From the NCBI RefSeq assembly GCF_010020825.1, contig NZ_JAACJE010000001.1:62001-126000 (forward strand): 64,000 nt of DNA. The letters run 5' to 3'. The DNA is from Acidovorax sp. 210-6. Its GTDB lineage: Bacteria > Pseudomonadota > Gammaproteobacteria > Burkholderiales > Burkholderiaceae_C. Under the pieces are notes generated by a model. That model was not told the DNA's origin and made no database searches. It saw only the letters and a program-made list of their open reading frames with translations. Of this stretch, positions 55,332 to 64,000 are shown in pieces. The translations under genes were made by a program, and so were the position numbers. Positions within the stretch are counted from its first letter, which is position 1. Each line of letters begins with the position of its first letter.

Positions 55332-55358
55332 AAAAAGAGCGCCTCGGCGCTCTTTTTT
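55332..55358 (+). terminator. Intrinsic terminator of pilA
   Basis: Stem AGAGCGCC/GGCGCTCT (55336-55343 with 55346-55353), 2-nt loop, T6 following. The hairpin can also form on the minus strand with the upstream A-run. Confidence 0.9.
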
Positions 55359-55378
55359 ATTGGTAAATTCTTTGATCC

Positions 55379-56161
55379 ATGATGATGGAAACCGGCATAC
55401 GAATTCGAGCAGCATTAAAAGCAACTCTGATACATACCAGCATCAGCATTGCAGTCTCTGCATCTGTCGCCATCCTGGTCTTTGGAGTCTGGTACCCATT
55501 TCCATATCGGGATCTCATGGGCGGATTTCAATTGGTTGGCTTGATTATTGCGATCGATGCAGTGTGCGGCCCATTTCTGACTCTATTGTTGTATTCACCA
55601 TACAAACGACGCGCGACATTGATTTTTGATTTATCCGTAGTGGGCCTGCTGCAACTTGCGGCGCTGCTATACGGTTTGTATATTATTGCGCAAGCTAGGC
55701 CAGTAGCGTTGGTATTCGAGGTGGATCGCTTTGTTGTTGTGAGTGCCGCCCAGGTTGTAGGTCGAGTAGAAAGACAGCTAACAGCAATAAATCAGGTATC
55801 CTGGTGGGGGCCAAAGACCCTAAGCGTACGTGAACCCCGCAACACACAAGAAAGAATCAACAGCCTTGAGCTATCTCTGCAGGGTGTTGAACCCAGCGCG
55901 CTTTCGACTTGGTGGCAACCGTATGAGAGCAGCCTGGATTCGATTCAAAAGAGAATGAAGCCTCTGCGCAATTTATATGAAAACCGGGGGAATCCAGACC
56001 AAACAAAAATAATGACATCATTAAAAGAATTAGGACTATTGCTGGATTTAGTCTACTATCTTCCATTGGTAACTCAAAAATCTCTGGAGAGCTGCATCGT
56101 TCTATTAGATCGACAAGGCAAAATTCTTGGATTCACATTCGTGAATGGTTTTGATGATTAG
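55379..56161 (+). CDS. tfpZ: Type IV pilin accessory protein (TfpZ-like)
   Basis: Inner-membrane protein associated with particular pilin alleles. 260 residues. Three or four hydrophobic segments near the N-terminus (about 18-105: SISIAVSASVAILVFGVWYP, LMGGFQLVGLIIAIDAVCGP, LSVVGLLQLAALLYGLYII), followed by a soluble C-terminal domain. The segment GLIIAIDAVCGPFLTLLLYS is the TfpX/TfpZ signature. The first of three tandem ATGs is used. Base composition is far more AT-rich than the surroundings, suggesting recent acquisition with its pilin. The stop overlaps the remnant frame on the opposite strand. Confidence 0.85.
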   Translation: MMMETGIRIRAALKATLIHTSISIAVSASVAILVFGVWYPFPYRDLMGGFQLVGLIIAIDAVCGPFLTLLLYSPYKRRATLIFDLSVVGLLQLAALLYGLYIIAQARPVALVFEVDRFVVVSAAQVVGRVERQLTAINQVSWWGPKTLSVREPRNTQERINSLELSLQGVEPSALSTWWQPYESSLDSIQKRMKPLRNLYENRGNPDQTKIMTSLKELGLLLDLVYYLPLVTQKSLESCIVLLDRQGKILGFTFVNGFDD

Positions 56162-56297
56162 GTAGCTTCAAATGCCAAACGCAACACATATTTAATGAGT
56201 TGCTTGATCATCTCATCGCCCAGGCTTTCGAATACATCCGCATAAAAGTCTCCCCCGTCGGTGGCAGGTCCATAACCGAATCGAACTGATCCGTCGA
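56158..56297 (-). pseudogene. Possible 3' remnant of a minus-strand gene
   Basis: About 40 codons read like a real protein end: GYGPATDGGDFYADVFESLG then DEMIKQLIKYVLRLAFEAT, ending at TAA overlapping the tfpZ stop. No start codon or complete gene is visible, as the frame runs into the PglL-like gene on the other strand. I do not recognise the family. It may be chance. Confidence 0.3.
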
Positions 56298-57890
56298 ATG
56301 CATTTCTTGACCGGCCTGGGGCCCGCGCTGGCGCTGGCAGTGCCGTTTTTGTTCTCCAGCACCCGTGCGCCTCTGACCAATTTCTGGCCGCTGATGTGCG
56401 CCTGGCTGTGTGCCGGGGTGCTGGCGTTGCTGCTGGTGTGGCAGGCGCGGCGGCCCGATGCGCCGGGCCGGCACGCACTGGCGCGGCAATGCGCGGCGGG
56501 TGTGCTGCTGGCGGCTTTGCTGGGCAGTGCCGTAGGCCTGCTGCAGTACTTTGGCCAGACCGATGGCTGGTGGGGCTGGCTGCATCCCGCGCAACCGGGC
56601 GTGGCCATGGGCCAGTTGCGCCAGCGCAACCAGCAGGCGTCGCTCCTGAGCCTGGGCCTGTGGACGCTGTGGTGGCTGGTGGCGCAGGTGCCCCGGACCG
56701 GGCCGGACGGCGCGCGGGGCCATTCGGTGCTGGCGGTGGGGCTGGGTCTGCTGCTGGCCTGGGCGCTGGCCTTGCTGGTCGTGGGCAGCGCGGCCACGGC
56801 CTCACGCACCGGGCTGGCCCAGTGGCTGGTGCTGCTGGTGCTGCTGGCATGGTGGCGCAAGTCCCTGGGGGCGCTGCCGCTGGCACTGGCGCTGGCGGGC
56901 CTGCTGCTGTACGCCTGGGCCGCCTGGCTGCTGCCCGACCTGCTGCTGCGCTGGACGGGCGTGCAGGCCGAGGGCCTGTTCCAGCGGTTCGGCGAGGCCC
57001 CGGGCTGCACCAGCCGCCGCGTGCTGTGGGCGAATGTCTGGCATCTGATCCTGCAGCGGCCCTGGACGGGCTGGGGCTGGGGCGAGCTGGACTATGCCCA
57101 CTACATCACCTTGTTCCCGGGGACGCGCTTTTGCGTGCTGCTGGACAACGCCCACAACCTGCCCCTGCACCTGGCCGTGGAGCTGGGCTTGCCTGTGGCG
57201 GCTCTGGCATGCGCGGCGGTGGCCTGGTGGGTCTGGCGCGCCAGGCCCTGGGCCGAAACGGACCCGGTGCGCCAGTGGGCCTGGGGCATTCTGGCCGTGG
57301 TGGGCCTGCACAGCATGCTGGAGTTTCCGCTGTGGTACGGGCCGTTCCAGTTGGTCACGCTGTGGGCCCTGGCGCTGCTTTGGCGCGGGCGTGGGCTGGA
57401 TGCAGCCGTACAAGTCGTGCGGCGTGTGCCCTTGGGTCTGTGGGCGGTGGTTGCGGTGGCGGGTCTGGTGCTCTGGGGGGCGCTGGGGTGGCAGTACCAC
57501 CGCATCAGCCAGATCTACACGCCTGTGGCGCAGCGCATGTCTTCCATGCGCGACAACCCCTTGGCGCAGGTGCAAGGCAGTTGGGTGTTCAAGGACGCCA
57601 TTGCCTTTGCCGAACTGACCACCATGCCGGTCAACCGCGACACTGCCGAGCGGGCGCATGCGCTGGCCCTGCGCATGCTGCACTATTCACCCGAGCCCCG
57701 CGTGATCGAGCGCCTGATCGAAAGCGCCACCCTGCTGGGCCTGGACGACGAAGCCGCGTTCCATTTGCAGCGCTACCGGGTGGCGTACCCCAAAGACCAT
57801 GCACGCTGGCAGAAGAAGAACGGGATGTCGGGCGAGCCGCTCATGCCTGGTCGGGCGCCGGGTGTGGTTGTGGCCCCGTCGTCGTCATAG
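56298..57890 (+). CDS. PglL-type O-oligosaccharyltransferase (Wzy_C ligase family)
   Basis: Predicted integral-membrane ligase that transfers a lipid-linked glycan to a pilin. 530 residues with about ten transmembrane segments and the Wzy_C periplasmic loop. The motif LDNAHNLPLHLAVELG contains the active His of the WaaL/PglL superfamily, with a Gln/Arg-rich loop QLRQRNQQASLL. The C-terminal about 120 residues are soluble. Its place next to pilA and tfpZ points to pilin glycosylation. WaaL (O-antigen ligase) is the alternative. The last 50 bp overlap the convergent Uma2 gene. Confidence 0.8.
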   Translation: MHFLTGLGPALALAVPFLFSSTRAPLTNFWPLMCAWLCAGVLALLLVWQARRPDAPGRHALARQCAAGVLLAALLGSAVGLLQYFGQTDGWWGWLHPAQPGVAMGQLRQRNQQASLLSLGLWTLWWLVAQVPRTGPDGARGHSVLAVGLGLLLAWALALLVVGSAATASRTGLAQWLVLLVLLAWWRKSLGALPLALALAGLLLYAWAAWLLPDLLLRWTGVQAEGLFQRFGEAPGCTSRRVLWANVWHLILQRPWTGWGWGELDYAHYITLFPGTRFCVLLDNAHNLPLHLAVELGLPVAALACAAVAWWVWRARPWAETDPVRQWAWGILAVVGLHSMLEFPLWYGPFQLVTLWALALLWRGRGLDAAVQVVRRVPLGLWAVVAVAGLVLWGALGWQYHRISQIYTPVAQRMSSMRDNPLAQVQGSWVFKDAIAFAELTTMPVNRDTAERAHALALRMLHYSPEPRVIERLIESATLLGLDDEAAFHLQRYRVAYPKDHARWQKKNGMSGEPLMPGRAPGVVVAPSSS

Positions 57891-58449
57891 GCACGTCTTC
57901 GTACAGGGCCTCCAGCGGCACTTGCAGGCCCACACTGGCCCATTCGACGTGGCCCCCAGCCTCGATGGGGTGCAGCACCCAACGCTTGCTGTCGCCTTCG
58001 CGGCGAAACAAATCGAGGCTCGGGCGCTCGGGGTCGATCAGGGCGTATTCGCGCAGTGTGGGCAGCTTGCGGTAGGCAGCAAACTTGGCGCCGCGGTCGT
58101 AGGCGCTGGTGGCGGGGGACAGCACTTCCACTACCAGCACGGGGGCACTCTTGCTGTGGCTTTGCCCACGGTCGCTCTCGGCGCAGGTGACGAAGACATC
58201 GGGGTAAAAAAATGCGTTGTCTTCTTCCACGCGCAGCTTCATGTCAGAGATGAACACGCTGCAGGGGCTGCCGCGCAGGTGGTTGCGCAGGGCCATGGCA
58301 ATGTTCAGCGCTACAGTCACATGGGCATCAGAAGCGCCCGCCATCGCAAACACTTCCCCGTCGTGGTACTCGTGCTTGGTGCTTTGCTCGGCCTCCCAGG
58401 CAAGGTAGGCTTGGGCATCAAAAAACGGCTGTGGTGCGGGTAGGGACAT
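57841..58449 (-). CDS. Uma2-family putative restriction endonuclease
   Basis: PD-(D/E)XK-fold nuclease-like protein of unknown role (DUF820). 202 residues. N-terminal YLAWEAEQSTKHEYHDGEVF, core acidic residues in NAFFYPDVFV and LVVEVLSPATSAYDRGAKFA with Lys in KFAAYRKLPTLREYALIDPE. Abundant in cyanobacteria, sporadic in proteobacteria. Stand-alone gene, no methylase nearby. Confidence 0.88.
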   Translation of the reverse strand: MSLPAPQPFFDAQAYLAWEAEQSTKHEYHDGEVFAMAGASDAHVTVALNIAMALRNHLRGSPCSVFISDMKLRVEEDNAFFYPDVFVTCAESDRGQSHSKSAPVLVVEVLSPATSAYDRGAKFAAYRKLPTLREYALIDPERPSLDLFRREGDSKRWVLHPIEAGGHVEWASVGLQVPLEALYEDVPMTTTGPQPHPAPDQA

Positions 58450-58509
58450 GGCTCGCTCCGGGGTAGGTGGTCATGGTAGCAGTCTGCGCCTGGCAAGGAG
58501 CATCGCGCA

Positions 58510-58998
58510 TCAGTCCGCCACATAACTCCCCGACTTGCCCCCGTGCTTTTCCAGCACGCGCACTTCGTGGATGGACATGCCGCGATCGGCCGCCTTGCAC
58601 ATGTCGTAGATGGTGAGCAGGGCCACCTGTACGGCGGTGAGGGCCTCCATCTCCACGCCCGTGGGGCCCACGGTTTCCACCGTGGCGGTGCAGGCAATGC
58701 CGGTGGCGCCTGGGTACTGTGCGCTGGCGGGGGCAAAGTCCAGCGCCACGCGGGTCAGTGCCAAGGGGTGGCACAGGGGGATGAGGTCGCTGGTCTTCTT
58801 GGCGCCCTGGATGCCTGCGATGCGGGCAATGCCCAGCACATCCCCCTTCTTGGCGTTGCCGGCCTCGATGAGCGCCAGCGTGGCGGGCAACATTTCAATG
58901 CGGCCGCTGGCCACGGCCACGCGGTGGGTGGCCGCCTTGGCAGCCACATCCACCATGTGGGCCTGGCCCTGGGCGTCAAAGTGCGTGAGGGGGTTCAT
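58510..58998 (-). CDS. moaC: Cyclic pyranopterin monophosphate synthase
   Basis: Makes cyclic pyranopterin monophosphate in molybdenum cofactor synthesis. 162 residues. Motifs: [65 protein letters not shown]. No MoaA here; stand-alone. The ATG at 58998 begins [12 protein letters not shown], usual for MoaC. Confidence 0.95.
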   Translation of the reverse strand: MNPLTHFDAQGQAHMVDVAAKAATHRVAVASGRIEMLPATLALIEAGNAKKGDVLGIARIAGIQGAKKTSDLIPLCHPLALTRVALDFAPASAQYPGATGIACTATVETVGPTGVEMEALTAVQVALLTIYDMCKAADRGMSIHEVRVLEKHGGKSGSYVAD

Positions 58999-59052
58999 AG
59001 GTAAAGCTGTGACTTGGGCGGAAACTTTGGCAAGACAGGGCATCATACGGGC

Positions 59053-60660
59053 ATGCGCATCCCATCGCTCTCTTGCACTGGTCCCCAAGCCCTGCTGGCG
59101 GCACCACCCAAAAGATCAAAGCAAAAATGGCCTCTGAGGCAATGTGCGCAAGCGCTGGCAGCTATTGGTTTTATAGCGATGGGGCTGCTTGCGCCCGTAT
59201 CGGCACAGGCGCAGAACCGACTCCCCACCCTGGGCGACGGCGCTGAACTGACCACCAGTGCCGAACGGCGGCTGGGCGATGGCATTGCCCGCCAGCTCTA
59301 CCGCGACCCCGACTACCTGGACGACCCGGTGCTCGTGGAGTACGTGCAGACCCAGTGGCAGGCCCTGCTGGCGGCGGCACGGGCGCAGGGTGAGGTGTCG
59401 CCCGAGCTGGACGAGCGCTTTGCCTGGGAGGTACTGCTGGGCCGCGACCGCAGCGTCAATGCCTTTGCTCTGCCGGGGGGCTACCTGGGCGTGCACCTGG
59501 GCCTGATTGGCGTGACTGCCAGCCGTGACGAGCTGGCCTCGGTGCTGGCGCACGAACTCAGCCACGTCACGCAGCGCCACATTGCCCGTCTGGTGGCGCA
59601 GCAAGGCAAGCAGGCGCCGCTGTTGCTGGGCAGCATGATTCTGGCGGTGCTGGCGGCGAGCAAGAACCCCGAAGCTGCGCAGGCGCTGGCGGTGGGCGGG
59701 CAGGCGCTGGCGGTGCAAAACCAGCTCAACTTTTCGCGCGACATGGAGCGCGAAGCCGACCGCGTGGGCTTTGGTCTGATGGACAGCGCAGGCTTTGCGC
59801 CCCAGGGTTTTGTCGCCATGTTCGACAAACTCCAGCAGGCCAACCGGCTCAATGACAACGGCTCCTGGCCCTACCTGCGCAGCCACCCGCTGACCACGCA
59901 GCGCCAGGCGGACATGCAGGCGCGCCTGCCCGCCGGGGGCGCACAGGCGCAGCCCACGCTGGAGCATGCGCTGATGGCAGCGCGTGCGCGTGTGCAATCG
60001 CGCCCCGGCACCGACGTGCTGCGCCAATGGATGGCCGAGCCCCAGGGCAGCGGCTTTGCTGAACTGCCTGCGCCCCGCAGGGCAGCGGCCTTGTATGCAG
60101 CGGCGTTGGCAGCCAGCCATCTGCGCGATGTTGCGCTGGCGCGCAAGCTGCTTCCCCGCCTGCAGCAAACCGTGCAAGGCGATGCCGTGGCGCAGCGCCA
60201 GGCCGGGCTGCTGGCTGCGGAGGTGGAACTTGCGGGTGGCGACGCCAGCGCCGCCCTGCGCCACCTGCCGCCCCATCCGCGCACCCGGCCCGAACTGCTG
60301 CTGCGGGGTCAGGCCCTGCTGCAGGCGGCCACCAAGGCGCCGCAGCCCGATACAGCGGCCCTGGCGGCCCAGACCGAGTCCCTGCAGACCTGGCTGGCCT
60401 TGCACCCGCGCGATGCCGGTGCCTGGCTGCAGCTGGCCCAACTATGGCAGGCCCAAGGTGTGCCACTGCGTGCCGTGCGCGCCGAAGCCGAAGCCCATGC
60501 CGCCCGCTACGACTACGCTGCGGCGGTGGACCGTTTCAAGGCCGGGCAAGACCTGGCGCGCCGCAGCACCACGGCCGCCGACCATGTGGAGGCCTCCATC
60601 ATCGACACGCGGCTGCGTGCCGTGGAGTCACTGCTTCGAGAACAGGCCGCCGAGCGCTGA
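59053..60660 (+). CDS. M48-family metalloprotease with TPRs (BepA/YfgC-like)
   Basis: Periplasmic protease/chaperone in outer-membrane protein quality control. 535 residues. Signal peptide (residues about 30-56, ending APVSAQAQN), M48 catalytic domain with zinc motif HELSH (167-171) and third ligand in [13 protein letters not shown], then a TPR-rich C-terminal domain (about 300-500). Codons about 24-42 coincide with a copy of the dispersed repeat; the signal is long (about 56 residues). An earlier ATG is possible at 59014, but the 59053 start is sensible. Divergent from moaC. Confidence 0.88.
   Translation: MRIPSLSCTGPQALLAAPPKRSKQKWPLRQCAQALAAIGFIAMGLLAPVSAQAQNRLPTLGDGAELTTSAERRLGDGIARQLYRDPDYLDDPVLVEYVQTQWQALLAAARAQGEVSPELDERFAWEVLLGRDRSVNAFALPGGYLGVHLGLIGVTASRDELASVLAHELSHVTQRHIARLVAQQGKQAPLLLGSMILAVLAASKNPEAAQALAVGGQALAVQNQLNFSRDMEREADRVGFGLMDSAGFAPQGFVAMFDKLQQANRLNDNGSWPYLRSHPLTTQRQADMQARLPAGGAQAQPTLEHALMAARARVQSRPGTDVLRQWMAEPQGSGFAELPAPRRAAALYAAALAASHLRDVALARKLLPRLQQTVQGDAVAQRQAGLLAAEVELAGGDASAALRHLPPHPRTRPELLLRGQALLQAATKAPQPDTAALAAQTESLQTWLALHPRDAGAWLQLAQLWQAQGVPLRAVRAEAEAHAARYDYAAAVDRFKAGQDLARRSTTAADHVEASIIDTRLRAVESLLREQAAER
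59123..59176 (-). repeat. Dispersed repeat inside the BepA-like signal-peptide codons
   Basis: AAAAATGGC, spacer of 17, CAAGCGC, GCAGCTATTGGTTTTATAGC. On the minus strand it matches the copies at 12412 and 9313, so it is opposite in orientation to the gene. It encodes [18 protein letters not shown] in frame. Confidence 0.85.
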
Positions 60661-60981
60661 CTCGATGACCAGCCCCAGCACCGAATAGATCAGCGAGCCC
60701 AGCAGGGCCGCGCCGAAGCCGGTGACGTGGAAGCCGTCGAGCACGCTCGCAGCAGCCCAGAACATGAGCGCGTTGATGACGAACAGGAACAGCCCCAGCG
60801 TGACGATGGTGACCGGCAGCGTCAGCAGCACCAGCAGGGGCCGCAGCACCACGTTGAACAGCCCGATGACAAAGGCCGCGAGCAGGGCCGACGGGAAGCT
60901 CTGTACCTGCACGCCACCGTAGATGTAGGCCACAAACAGCAGCGCGCAGGCGCTGAGCAGCCATTTGGCAAGGAGTTTCAT
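60628..60981 (-). CDS. Small membrane protein of the phage-holin-4 (YvlD-like) family
   Basis: 117 residues, four transmembrane helices: LLAKWLLSACALLFVAYIYG, FPSALLAAFVIGLFNVVLRP, LTLPVTIVTLGLFLFVINAL and GFGAALLGSLIYSVLGLVIE. The name phage holin is historical; it is a chromosomal membrane protein (PF04020 type). Its 3' end overlaps the BepA-like gene by 33 bp. Confidence 0.85.
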   Translation of the reverse strand: MKLLAKWLLSACALLFVAYIYGGVQVQSFPSALLAAFVIGLFNVVLRPLLVLLTLPVTIVTLGLFLFVINALMFWAAASVLDGFHVTGFGAALLGSLIYSVLGLVIESALGGLFSKQ

Positions 60982-61076
60982 AGATTCAGCATAACGCAAA
61001 CCCATGTCAGTTATCCATGGCGGCTCGCGCCGCCACCCGTGACGCAGGAAACCGGCGCTGCCCAGGCCAGGGCTCC

Positions 61077-61176
61077 CGCGCAAGGGCCGCCCCGCCGCGC
61101 CGGGAGCGTCCCCCTGCCCGCATTGCGCAGCAATGCGAGAGCGGGGGGAAGGCCCGCAGGGCCACAGGGGGGCTCT
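61077..61176 (-). repeat. Second repeat family, copy 2, at the 3' end of the TerC gene
   Basis: Same blocks as 18571-18672. It contains a 7-bp stem GCATTGC/GCAATGC (61120-61126 with 61130-61136) nested in CCCCC/GGGGG. It directly abuts the stop codon of the TerC gene on the minus strand, as copy 1 does with slyX. Confidence 0.65.
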
Positions 61177-61905
61177 TCAGGCGGCTGCGCTTTGCTGGCG
61201 CGCCAGCATCCACTTGCCCAGTGCCAGCACCAGCAGGGCACCGGCCGCGCCCGCGCCGTACTTCAGGGCATCGCCCACGGGGGCGATCTTGGGCATCCAG
61301 GCCAGCGTGTCGGGGCTGACCAGGGCGGGGTCGGACAAGACCATGGTGCCCGCGATCCAGCCCAGCAACATGCCCCCCAGGGTGATGATCATGGGGAAGC
61401 GGTCCATCAGCTTGATGACGAGCTGGCTGCCCCACACGATGATGGGAATGCTCACCAGCAGGCCGAAGATGACCAGGGGCATCTGGTGGTGGCCCGAAGC
61501 ACCCTGGGCCGCGCCAGCGATGGCGATGACGTTGTCGATGCTCATCACCAGGTCGGCCACGATGATGGTCTTGACGGCTGCCAGCAGCTTGTCGCTGGCC
61601 TGGATGTTGCCGTGGTCATCTTCCGGGTCGGGCGCCAGCAGCTTGACGCCGATCCATACCAGCAAGGCCGCGCCTGCCAGTTTGAGGAACGGAATCGCCA
61701 GCAGCGTGAGCGCAAAGAAGATCAGCACCACACGCAGCGCGATGGCGCCCGCCGTGCCCCACAGAATGCCCTTGGTGCGCTGGTGCGCAGGCAGCTTGCG
61801 GCAGGCCAGGGCAATGACGACGGCGTTGTCGCCGCCCAGAAGAATGTCGATCATGATGATCTGACCGACGGCGACCCAGAACTCGGGGGTCAAAAACTGT
61901 TCCAT
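61177..61905 (-). CDS. TerC-family membrane protein (YjbE-like)
   Basis: Metal-ion transporter or exporter family, some members linked to manganese. 242 residues, about seven helices. Conserved acidic motifs in membrane: IMIDILLGGDNAVVIALACR and ADLVMSIDNVIAIAGAA. GGAG lies before ATG 61905. No riboswitch of the yybP type is visible, the upstream YaeQ gene being only 28 bp away. Confidence 0.9.
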   Translation of the reverse strand: MEQFLTPEFWVAVGQIIMIDILLGGDNAVVIALACRKLPAHQRTKGILWGTAGAIALRVVLIFFALTLLAIPFLKLAGAALLVWIGVKLLAPDPEDDHGNIQASDKLLAAVKTIIVADLVMSIDNVIAIAGAAQGASGHHQMPLVIFGLLVSIPIIVWGSQLVIKLMDRFPMIITLGGMLLGWIAGTMVLSDPALVSPDTLAWMPKIAPVGDALKYGAGAAGALLVLALGKWMLARQQSAAA

Positions 61906-61933
61906 GCCATCTCCAGTGAAAAGGCCGAAGGGT

Positions 61934-62494
61934 TCACTTCCAGCGCACCGGCTCCAGGTGCACGCTGCCCATGGTGCTGCTGAGCGTGAGCGCGCCTTCC
62001 TGCACCGTGGCCTGCAACTGCATGCTGCGCTCGGCGAGCTGTGCCAGGGCCTGCGCGGACTCGGCGGGAATGCGCCAGACCTGCAACCGATCCAGGCGCG
62101 AGAGCTTGGTTTCAATGCCTTTCCACCACACCTCGGCCGCATGGTGGAAGCAATAGACGATCACGGCGTCGGCCTTGCTGCAGGCCTTGGCCAGGGGTTT
62201 GTCCTCGGGCTGGCCGACTTCGATCCAGACGCGCTTGCGGCCCGTGAAGTCGGTGAGCGAGGCGTCCGGGTCGTCCGGGTCCGACAGGCCTGCACCAAAG
62301 GCCAAGGTGCCATCGCCGTTGCACAGGTCGTTGAGCTGGTGCGCGGCCAGGGCCAGCGCCGCCAGCCGCACCATCATGCGCTCGTCGGTCTCGCTGGGGT
62401 GGCGTGCCAGGGTGAGCGCATGGTCGGCGTAGTAGCCGTGGTCGATGTCGGCGATCGCAAGGTTCGCCTTGAAGATGGTGGATTTGAGGGCCAT
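61934..62494 (-). CDS. YaeQ family protein
   Basis: PD-(D/E)XK-like fold of unknown function. 186 residues, full length for the family: MALKSTIFKANLAIADIDHG, RVWIEVGQPEDKPLAKACSK, VIVYCFHHAAEVWW. Its ATG (62494) directly abuts a dispersed repeat copy, which replaces the usual ribosome-binding region; no SD is visible. Probably co-transcribed with terC. Confidence 0.92.
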   Translation of the reverse strand: MALKSTIFKANLAIADIDHGYYADHALTLARHPSETDERMMVRLAALALAAHQLNDLCNGDGTLAFGAGLSDPDDPDASLTDFTGRKRVWIEVGQPEDKPLAKACSKADAVIVYCFHHAAEVWWKGIETKLSRLDRLQVWRIPAESAQALAQLAERSMQLQATVQEGALTLSSTMGSVHLEPVRWK

Positions 62495-62495
62495 G

Positions 62496-62552
62496 TGCTA
62501 TAGAAAAGGTAGCTGCAAGCGCTTGTTGGATAAGCGCTGGAGGCCAAAATCA
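62496..62552 (+). repeat. Dispersed repeat, full-length copy, between purB and yaeQ
   Basis: TGCTATAGAAAAGGTAGCTG, then GCGCTTGT, a 10-nt spacer, CTGGAGGCCAAAAT. It shares boxes and spacing with 9313 and 12412. It fills the gap and includes the yaeQ translation-initiation region. Confidence 0.85.
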
Positions 62553-62562
62553 TTCAAAAAAA

Positions 62563-63999
<1,437 letters not shown>

Positions 64000-64000
64000 G

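Noticed and set aside
56298-57890. O-antigen ligase WaaL as the function of the Wzy_C protein
   Set aside because: Possible from the family, but the pilA-tfpZ context favours a pilin glycan ligase; no LPS genes are adjacent. Left as an alternative in the entry.
60628-60981. Phage-holin-type gene as a sign of a prophage
   Set aside because: The family name is misleading; it is a chromosomal membrane protein with no phage genes nearby.

Overview
The window is about 64 kb of high-GC chromosomal DNA from a betaproteobacterium. The best guess is Comamonadaceae, close to Acidovorax or its relatives. This is inferred from gene families (type 2 ArgC, YaeQ, an SWIB-tailed topoisomerase III, pilA-tfpZ-pglL), from codon use, and from a dispersed GCTATT/GCGCTTGT repeat; no database was searched. 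I recognise no rRNA, tRNA, CRISPR array, insertion sequence or prophage. Apart from two AT-richer patches (inside the 21.3-24.8 kb gene and at 54.7-56.3 kb) the window looks like core genome, with genes on both strands and few gaps above 200 bp.

Layout. 1-9.3 kb: 3' part of mrdA (PBP2), a DMT transporter, a DcaP-like porin, a polar amino acid ABC transporter (ATPase, permease, binding protein), a TSUP permease and a GMC oxidoreductase. 9.5-13.1 kb: four-gene MCE/Mla-type lipid transport operon. 13.1-15.3 kb: pepP and murU. 15.4-19.2 kb: tkt, gap, slyX and an HPF-like gene. 19.4-24.8 kb: a CHASE2 cyclase coupled to a large FecR-TPR-beta-barrel protein. 25-32.1 kb: class-I glutamine amidotransferase, yqhD-like dehydrogenase, slyD, pirin, and a LysR regulator divergent from an epimerase and a nitroreductase-like protein. 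32.2-35.2 kb: a small zinc-ribbon protein, a DTW tRNA-modifying enzyme with a methyltransferase, a tyrosine phosphatase and a DUF4124-like protein. 35.2-40.4 kb: topB with a C-terminal SWIB domain, divergent from a SET-domain methyltransferase, birA and a SPOR-like protein. 40.4-48 kb: a two-component system, a MarR regulator divergent from recA-recX, argC and sucCD. 48.2-54.6 kb: Ser/Thr kinase, PP2C phosphatase, FHA protein, CHASE2 cyclase and a metallo-beta-lactamase-fold phosphodiesterase candidate. 54.7-57.9 kb: sigma54-type promoter, pilA, tfpZ and a PglL-like ligase. 57.8-64 kb: Uma2 nuclease, moaC, bepA-like protease, small membrane protein, TerC, YaeQ and purB.

How the genes fit together. 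Many are single housekeeping genes, but several blocks look functional: the MCE operon (outer-membrane lipid traffic), the kinase/phosphatase/FHA/cyclase/phosphodiesterase block (a protein-phosphorylation and cyclic-nucleotide module), the pilin glycosylation block, and the SWIB/SET pair (two domains typical of eukaryotic chromatin proteins, divergently transcribed). The most unusual observation is that the dispersed repeat, mostly intergenic, also lies in frame inside four genes. It forms the signal peptides of a lipoprotein and of a periplasmic protease (in opposite orientations), part of the TopB linker, and an insertion in MurU.
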